Positions 56,562 through 64,000 of a stretch of DNA of 64,000 nt are shown here, in pieces. Location: NCBI RefSeq assembly GCF_049306965.1, contig NC_133183.1:27141501-27205500 (forward strand), given 5' to 3'. The stretch's first letter is position 1. Every line of letters starts with the position of its first letter. The notes beneath the pieces are model-generated. The model saw nothing but the letters and a program-made list of their open reading frames with translations. It had not been told where the DNA came from and searched no databases. The DNA comes from Danio rerio. Lineage: Eukaryota > Chordata > Actinopteri > Cypriniformes > Danionidae. Made by a program: the position numbers and the translations under genes.

Positions 56562-57385
56562 AACCAACAAGATCAGGGGTCCGTTCTTCATACATGGATC
56601 ATTCAGTTGGCTGGATTTGATTGTTGATGATTTTACACAATATGGGATAGTTTCTTTATTCAAAACTCATCCAGGAGTTGTTGGCATAGCAGCAGTTCTG
56701 ATAGACCTGATCCAAATAATTTAAAATAATTATGTCTTATCCACTGTATTAAGAAACTATTTTTTTGGCTCCATATGTAAAACTTAATTTCTAAAATCTT
56801 GACACATGGCTGCTGTGCTGCCAGCCAATAACTTCATTGCTGGTCATGTTTTTGAGGATTAATGAATCAGTTCTTCACAACAAACATGAACACTTGCAGC
56901 AATCTCAGATTAATTCATCCTAATATTGTAACCTTATCGACAAACTTGTTTAAATAACCAAATTATCCCGAAATCAGTTATCAAGATTAAAAGGGCCAGA
57001 ATCTGCCAAATCTTCTCAGTTTAAGCGAGGTATGAACGGACCCCTAGACCACTGTTTTAAAGCATTCCAATAGACAAGCAGTTTGTTAAATGGACATCCC
57101 AGTGATAGTTGACATTAGTGTAGATCAGAAAAGCATAATGCAACAGTCTGAATTCTCAGTGGTCGTCTATAGAAATAATGACATTGAAAAGCACTTCTGT
57201 TTAGGTTGTCTGTGTTCAGGTGAGTGTTGCACTGTGATTTTTCAAATTGATTCCATGAAAAGAAAAGAAGCATTTTATTGTTAGACTTCGATTTAGATTG
57301 TTGATTTACATTTTCTGAATTGTTAACAAAGCATTAAATGCAGTACCTTATTTTGACTAAATAAAGAGCACAGATTTGTTCCATG
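56562..57385 (+). other. gstm-B 3' UTR with MITE insertion and poly(A) signal
   Basis: Homologous to the gstm-A 3' UTR except that a 471-bp inverted-repeat element (56575-57045) splits it 13 nt after the stop codon. The shared part resumes at 57047, and AATAAA lies at 57360-57365. The mature transcript should therefore carry the MITE. Confidence 0.6.
56575..57045. mobile_element. MITE inserted in the gstm-B 3' UTR
   Basis: Left AGGGGTCCGTTCTTCATAC and right GTATGAACGGACCCCT are inverted repeats. The gstm-A 3' UTR lacks the element and gives an approximate empty site. The target duplication is unclear, so the superfamily is left open. Confidence 0.8.
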
Positions 57386-57639
57386 CATATTTATTTCTTG
57401 GGGAAACCTATTAATAAATGAAGTATGTTTATTTGCAAAAACAGATAACTCCATTTTTAGTTATTCCTAAAAGTTTATTGATTTTCAGAAATCATTCTAT
57501 TACATCAAATTATTACAAATATAAAAATTCTGAAAGTGGTTGTTTTTTTTGTGCAAATGAATTCTAGCTGCGTGTGGTAATTTAATTCACAGTTAAAGTG
57601 GAATTAAATGTTGAATTTTTTAACTGACTGCTTAGTGCA
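57386..57639. other. gstm-B/gstm-C intergenic DNA
   Basis: Short AT-rich spacer. TGGGGAAACCTATTAATA at about 57400 is shared with the region after gstm-A, so the duplication extends past the poly(A) site. Confidence 0.5.
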
Positions 57640-57799
57640 GCAAGGAGGATCTGGAGCGCAGCTCTGCCCATATGGATCTGCAGTGTGAACACGCCCCTCA
57701 GTGTAGTTAGCCCCGCCTATAATCTAAAACTGAACTCTGATTCACCTGAGCGCGCCCATTCATCTCCGCTCACTGCTCCTGCACGAAGTTGGCTGCAAC
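57640..57799 (+). promoter_or_regulatory. gstm-C proximal promoter / 5' UTR
   Basis: A GC-richer block before the third gstm ATG with ACACGCCCCT at 57689-57698 and a GCTCCTGCAC string shared with gstm-A. Only the shared blocks between paralogues argue for function; no exact antioxidant-response element was recognised. Confidence 0.4.
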
Positions 57800-60700
57800 A
57801 TGGCAATGAAGCTGGCATACTGGGATATCCGCGGGGTAAGAAACAGTCATTTTGCTTAACTGGTTAAGCGTTTTATTCTCAGATTATTTATTTATTTATT
57901 TTGCTTAACGTGTCAACCAGTTAAAAGATTAACCACTTAAAGCTTATCAAAACTCCCAATAATATATTTTGATGCGTTGCAACTGAAGTAGCTGTATATA
58001 AACAAAAATGTTGCTTACTACTAAAAGAAAACTATAGAATAACATTTTTAGTATACATGAGGGGGAAAAGGAACAATGTGTATGGATTTTTTTTACTTTT
58101 CTCTTTTCTCCATTTTCCTCCACTTTATTATTTTACCTGCAAGTTGCGCGTGTCAATTTTGGGTGTGGTTAGACTACTGTACATTATGACGAAGCTCCTG
58201 CGGTATACTTTGAATGAATTCATAAAAGCTTTTCACACTAGCTTTAACTCTGTTGACTTTTTTTTCAAAGCCATGGGCAAATGTTTATTTAAAACTTGGG
58301 CTATTAGAATGTATAGACTGCTTTGCAAGGTTTGCACCCGATAGTCAAATCTTTAGGTTATCTAAATGTTCTGCAGCAAACAGCTTCTCACAATTATTTA
58401 TTTATTTATTGCTTTCAGTATTATTATTTTCCGTTAAGAATTCCATTCTAATTAAAATACGTCAATGCCAGCACAGATTTTTCCCCCCAGTTCAAAGGTT
58501 TCGTGACTTATGCTAATCATCTGGTAAATCACAGCAGTCAAATGTAGAATTCTAAAAATAAGACAAGTGTAAAAGACTGCAAACTGTACAACCTGAAGAA
58601 AAAAAAGAACTGTCCAACAAGAAGCATTGCAAATGACAATTGAATCAATTTTAAAAATGATCATACATATTTAAAGAAACAATGCATTTAAGGTTTATTG
58701 CAAAAAAACAAACAAAAAAAATATATATATAAAATGCAATTTACTTGCTGCAAAATGTTTTGTGTACTTGTTCACTTTTCTTTGGCTTGAGCGAAGCATG
58801 AACCACGGAATGTACCACCATTGTCGGAGCAAATTCAGATTTTTTTTCAGCAAGTAGAAAGTAAAATTTTGCAATAAACCAGAATTTGCTCAGAAATTTT
58901 AAGTTATTAATTTCTGCAAAGTTAGTTGATTACTGCAAAAACTAAAATGTTATCTGTTTGTATACAAAGTTTTATTTATTTATTTTTAATCCTGATCCAG
59001 ATCTTAGCTAATTTAATTAGTGATAGATATTCTCAAAGGGTATCTTTATGGTCTGGTTATCAATTCTGTTAACAGATTGCTCAACCAGTCCGTCTACTGT
59101 TGGAATTCACTGGTACTAAATATGAGGAAAAGTTCTACTCCTGTGGTGAAGGTAAGTACTGCAATTATAACTCTGCAGATATTTTCACTGTAAACACAGT
59201 GACGGAATCTGAATATATTGTGTTCTTATCTTTCAGCTCCTGACTATGACAAAAGCTGCTGGTTTAATGAGAAAAACAAACTTGGGCTGGCCTTTCCTAA
59301 TGTAAGTTACGTTCTTAACCACATTTATAGAAAAATAGCAGCAATGGAGGAACTAAGAATCTTTGTTGTTGATCAGTTGCCCTACCTAGAGGATGGTGAT
59401 ACAAAAGTAGTCCAGAGCAATGCCATACTAAGATACATTGCCCGCAAAAACAACCTCTGTAAGTACTGGGGTCATTTAAATCTCCATTAAAAAATTGTCT
59501 TAATTTTTTCCCTCAAATATCAATGAAAATAGTGTCCAATGTTTATATTTTGTTGTAATGGGAATGTTTCTAGGTGGGGAAACTGAAGAAGAACAGACCA
59601 GAGTTGACATCTTGGAGAATCAGGCGATGGACTTCCGCAATGGTTTCATCCAGCTCTGCTATGGAGACTTTGTGAGTGACTGATCATGTGACTATGCATT
59701 AGGGCTACATGATATTAGGAATATATGTGATATGGTTGTTGAGTATTTTTATGATATTACTACCTTTAAAAAAAAGGCAATTTTATCAGCAATTTATATA
59801 AAATATAGTGTAAAGATTATATTTAAACAGTTAAGTGATTTTTTTCAAAGCTAATAAAAATATCAACATGGAAAAATTCTGATTTTTATTGGCTGATGTC
59901 ATTTTCCTCTTTATTCAACAAGCATTAGTAATTCTTTTCAGCTGTAGGTTCACCTGACAGAACCTACTGGGTGAGATGGGAATGAAGATAGTAAAGGCCC
60001 CATCTGATTGGTCAGATTTGGATAAACAACCCATGCATGCAGCACACAAATGCTTCACGCATAAAATAATTCAGTTTATTGCGCTTCTCTGTGATATGAA
60101 TATTACACGTTCCAGTGACTAGATTTACATGGACAGTAATCAATTTTTTTGCCTTAATTTGAATAAGACAGTAGCCCCTTTCACACAGTGATACTAGTAA
60201 ATATCTGGAAAATTTTCGGAACGACTTAAACTAAAGATTCAAAAAAGAATTACAGAATTTTTCCAGAAAAGAGCATTCACACATCCATTCCAAAATACAG
60301 GTCAATCCTGACATCATTAACCAGAAATGACCTCTAAGCGCGTGCACTTGTATACATTACAAACTCTGTGGATGGACATTGTGAGTATTGTAATCAACTT
60401 TGATGAAAACCTATAGAGGTACATTTTCGCATGTCGAGATGTACATATTATGTGTGTGTGCTGGCACTCGCTGAAGGAAGCAGAGCTTGAAGGTAAACAA
60501 ACAGCTGTTTGTCGTAAGCATTTTATTGATAATTATTTATACAGTTGGCATTAAGAATGAACATAGAAAAGTTTTCTGACTATCATCTAGCAGCTAATCG
60601 TGTCTGGAAAAATATTCCAAGGCTTTTATTTTCATAAACAGCGTGGATGTGAATGTGTCTGAATGTTCTGATTGGCTGGAGTAGACATCTCACGTCAGCG

Positions 60701-62296
60701 TGTTCTAAGCATGAACGGGATCTTTCAGGCAATCTTCTTAATACGTTCACACATCATATTTGGAACTCGCCATACAAAATATTGTAAAAAACGATGTTAC
60801 ATATAGTTTCTAGGTATAATTTATACTTCTAGATGTTTATTGGGGGCCCCCAGATTTTCTGGGCCCCTAAGCGGCCGCTTACCTCACTTATTGATTTAAT
60901 CTGCTCCTGGTTATAACATTCGATTAATATCCTTGCGTCACCATGCTATACATATTTCCTCATTCAGTTTCATTTTTAATTTGTCGACTTTACCTTTAGT
61001 TTGGCACTTTCACTTTCATTCAGGAACATTTCATGCATGCCCACCGTGACAAACAAGATACTGGATGTGAGTATGAACTGCTGGAAGAGTGTTGTTTTAA
61101 TGGAATTTGATCCCACTCGCCAGCATGGGGGAAAAAACTCCATATTTCATGATGCAGGTGTCTGTGGTCCTTTACTGACTCGGTAGCTGCAGAGAATAGT
61201 TAAACAGCTGTGTGTGTATAGACTATCCTGTCTCAAATGCTGCAAAAATCCTACACAATGATGATAGTTTGATTGCGATGTTTACGTGTCTGTACTGCAC
61301 TTTATTAATGCAACTAAAATCGGCATACTCCATATGTCTTAGTCCGATTTCTGTTTTGTCCAAAAATGACCTTAATTAAATTAAATTAATAAAAAATGGC
61401 AGTTTAGATGGTAGACTCCTAATCAGAGTATTGTCTTAATCGTATTAAATTGGATTATTAGTGTTCATGTAAACACTCAGTTCAATGATAATTCAATGAT
61501 AAATTTGTGCAGCCCTAATATGTATTAGTGTTGAAGAAATGTTCAGATGATGTAGACTGTTTTTGATTACAGGACAAAAACAAACCATGTTACTGTGAGA
61601 AGCTGCCAGGATCTCTAAAGCAGTTCTCTGACTTCCTTGGTGACAGGAAGTGGTTCGCTGGGGACAAGGTAAATGAGACTTAATGTTTGAAAGCTTTTTT
61701 TGGGGGGGATAGAATGAGGTTATGTATTGTCTTGTCCCACCTTTGTCATCATGTAGATCACATTTGTGGATTTCATCATGTACGACTTGCTGGATTTACA
61801 CCGTATGTTACATCCAGAGTGTTTGGATGACTACAGAAACCTTCGATCTTTCCTGGATCACTTTGAGGTTTGGATTTTCTCTTTTGACACATGTAATGAA
61901 TTTATAGTTCAGCCTGTTCTCATAGTGAAATTTAATGATTTTACATATTGCTAGAAAAAGGGCTAGCTTGTATTCAATTTTTATTTTATTATTATTATTT
62001 TTTAAAGTCATATCCCAAGACTGTACACCTAAACTTAATTGTAATTGGGGGAAGAGCAAATTGTACAAGATTTTACAAGATCGCACACATATCTCATACT
62101 AATTAGCATAAAAATGTGATTGTCATGAGACTGTAATGGATAGTCTCAGATTAGTTATGTTTCCTGTCTATGGCTGAATATGAATTGTGTTTTCTGGCAG
62201 AGTCTCGAGAAGATTGTAGCATACATGAAGTCAAACAAGTACATGAAAACTCCTGTGAACAACAAGATGGCCAAATGGGGAAACAAGAAGGAGTGA
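57800..62296 (+). CDS. gstm: Mu-class glutathione S-transferase, third tandem copy (gstm-C), 219 aa
   Basis: Exons: 57800-57835, 59076-59151, 59237-59301, 59377-59458, 59574-59671, 61573-61668, 61757-61867, 62201-62296. It is the most diverged copy: it has [13 protein letters not shown] where the others have [32 protein letters not shown] where they have [19 protein letters not shown], and Gly at position 117. The catalytic Tyr7, glutathione-site residues Trp46, Lys50, Asn59, Gln72 and Ser73, and Tyr116 are all present, so it looks functional. Introns 1 (about 1.2 kb) and 5 (about 1.9 kb) are longer than in the other copies; intron 5 has gained a hAT-like element. The in-frame sequence continuing past exon 3 (to 59490) is intron read-through, not coding. 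Confidence 0.94.
57836..59075. other. gstm-C intron 1
   Basis: About 1.2 kb, AT-rich, with no recognised repeat. Overlapping open frames at 58057-58516 lack homology and splice support. Confidence 0.45.
59700..61517. mobile_element. hAT-like element in gstm-C intron 5
   Basis: Left TAGGGCTACATGATATTAG and right TTGTGCAGCCCTA are inverted ends of a familiar zebrafish hAT type. Flanks CTATGCAT and ATATGTAT agree at 6 of 8. The interior (1.8 kb) has no transposase frame; AGCCCCTTTCACACAGTGAT at 60173 may mark another MITE inserted inside. Confidence 0.55.
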
Positions 62297-62570
62297 AACT
62301 AACAAGATTGCTGTCTGTTATTTTTGGTTCTACTTTTTTTTTTTTTTTGAAACCTCCCAATGAACAAGAGTTTGTTCTTTTTTTCAGATGTACAAGCTAC
62401 TGACACAGTGTTTGTCTACAAGTACAGTGCAGCTGATTAGCACGTAAATTGATGTTGATGATGACAGTTTGATGTCATTTCAGTGTTACATTATCGGTTT
62501 TCTACAAACAAATGTTTAAATGTAGGATCTTTTTTTACACAATAAAGTGGTTCAGTGCATAAAAAGCCTC
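62297..62570 (+). other. gstm-C 3' UTR with poly(A) signal
   Basis: AATAAA at 62541-62546 follows a T-rich stretch and is the only good signal near the stop. Little similarity to the gstm-A/B 3' UTR remains beyond the first few bases. Confidence 0.6.
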
Positions 62571-62691
62571 ATTGAACAGAAATTAAAGCCAAAAATGACT
62601 GTGGATTTACGTTATTTCTCCCTACGATGAATGCCAATGGCTACCATCAGGCAGTATTCTTTTTTTGTGGTAAACCAAAATCCCTTTAAGG

Positions 62692-62886
62692 CAGTGTTTC
62701 TCAACCATGTTCCTGAAGGACCACCAGCTTTGTACATTTTCCATGTCTCCTTAACCAAACACACCTGATTCAGATCATCAGCTCATTAGCCGAAACTGAA
62801 AGACCTGAAATAGGTCTGAACGACTAAGGAGACATCCAAAATATGCAGTGTTGGTAGTCCTCCAGGAACATGGTTGAGAAACACTG
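62692..62886. mobile_element. hAT MITE with 8-bp target duplication
   Basis: CAGTGTTTCTCAACCATGTT at the left and ACATGGTTGAGAAACACTG at the right are near-perfect inverted ends. Flanks are CTTTAAGG and CTTTAAGA (7 of 8). Confidence 0.9.
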
Positions 62887-62894
62887 CTTTAAGA

Positions 62895-64000
62895 CAAGTC
62901 ATTTCACTCAGTGGCCATCTTTAAAAACACCTCTCGGGCAGTATGCTCAAGCATTTTGTCTGAATGAGGAAATATGAAATTCTCCAAAACTGCTTGCCAA
63001 GCTTACCCTTGAAACTCATATTAGGAATCAACAATAAAATTAAACAACTGTGTCTTTAGTTTCATTTCTAAACATCTAAATCACACAAAGAAACTCATGT
63101 CTAGTCCGAGCCCCTGCCCTGGAGAATCATCAGTCTATAGTGAAGGATGATTGGCTCTTGAACTAGTAGGCGGGGCTTTAGTCACCATATTGACCGTTAC
63201 ACTTCTCCCCATTTAAAAAGATACGAGTGGCATGTCTTGTGTATTCTATAGCCTTTGGCTAAACACAATACATCATGTGTAACACAACACTGCAAACATG
63301 TTTCAAAATCAAATAATTATTCAAAGCACATGACTAACATTTAGTCAATCATAACACATTGACAAAAAAACACTAGCATAAGCTGACATTACAGAAACGG
63401 CATTATTTTATGTCAGGTCTGCCCTTATATTTGAAGCCTCTACATTTTTGTGTTGGGTTTAGTAAATGGAGGCAATTTTGTTTGTTTTGCTGCAGAAATT
63501 CAATACAAAAAAAAAATGAGCGACCATATCAGAGTAGCTTTATTAATTATACAGTTTATGTAAAAAGAAATACAGACACAGAATTGTTGCAGTAAAGACT
63601 TTATTTGCAAAAGGACATTACCGCTAGATATACAGACAAAAAAATAAATAAAACTAGTAATCTTCTGCATTTGGCCACATGTTCTTATCCACATCACACC
63701 TCATATCTTCTCTGGCAGGGCAAGAATTCTCTTGTTCCTTTTCCACTCATGATCACCCCTAAGTGTTCTTTTTTGGAACATGATCGTGTGTTTGGAAAAA
63801 CCTGAGTGTGATTCCTAGATATGGAATCTGCTGTGATGTATGTATTTACATAACTGCAATAAGCTGTTCCTCTTTGACAATGGAATAAATTACAGGGAAT
63901 ATATTTGTGTTTCAATTCACAACAAGAACAGCTGTTCACTTTGACTTTAGCCTACATAAGTTGTGTTTAGAACATGATGTTATCTGTTCTGACGTACAGA
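62895..64000. other. Downstream flank; possible 3' end of a convergent gene
   Basis: No coding exon recognised. TTTATT at 63600-63605 reads AATAAA on the minus strand after a moderately complex stretch (63606-64000), which could be the 3' UTR of a minus-strand gene lying beyond the window. This is a guess from one hexamer. Confidence 0.2.

Noticed and set aside
57640-57680. TGACTGCTTAGTGCAGCA as an antioxidant-response or Maf site upstream of gstm-C
   Set aside because: It does not fit the TGACNNNGC core, and nothing similar is seen at the other two promoters.

Overview
The window is vertebrate nuclear DNA, almost certainly a cyprinid fish and most likely zebrafish (Danio rerio). It is AT-rich, has GT-AG introns, and holds many copies of the tRNA-derived DANA/mermaid SINE together with dense hAT, Tc1/mariner and TTAA-flanked miniature transposons typical of Danio. 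All protein assignments come from reading exons and joining them in frame by eye; no database search was run.

The recognisable genes all lie on the + strand. Positions 2906-47024 carry the AMP deaminase 2 gene (ampd2): 18 coding exons that join in one frame to an 814-residue protein. Intron 1 is about 20.3 kb. It is followed by three tandem Mu-class glutathione S-transferase genes (coding spans 50835-53149, 54715-56561 and 57800-62296). Each has eight coding exons of identical length (36, 76, 65, 82, 98, 96, 111 and 96 nt) and encodes 219 residues. The AMPD2-GSTM order matches the mammalian arrangement, so this is an old conserved neighbourhood with a local GST expansion. The two loci are not an operon: AMPD2 deaminates AMP to IMP in purine nucleotide balance, and the GSTs conjugate glutathione to electrophiles.

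Layout: 1-2400 is upstream AT-rich DNA with repeats. About 2440-2984 is the ampd2 promoter, 5' UTR and exon 1. 2985-23322 is intron 1, holding SINEs, a LINE relic, a 49-bp minisatellite, a broken Tc1 element and several unique-looking stretches. 23323-47024 is the exon-dense ampd2 body, whose introns are packed with MITEs, a solo LTR and a nested transposon stack. 47025 to about 49240 is a long, largely transposon-derived 3' UTR. 50700-62570 is the gstm cluster. 62570-64000 is downstream sequence with one hAT MITE and possibly the 3' end of a convergent gene.

No tRNA, rRNA, CRISPR array or intact transposase was found. The most notable structure is the transposon archaeology (nested insertions with readable target duplications, and MITEs ending about 30 nt from splice acceptors), the higher-order minisatellite, and the uneven divergence between the first two gstm copies. 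I see no clear evidence of a wholly new biological system.
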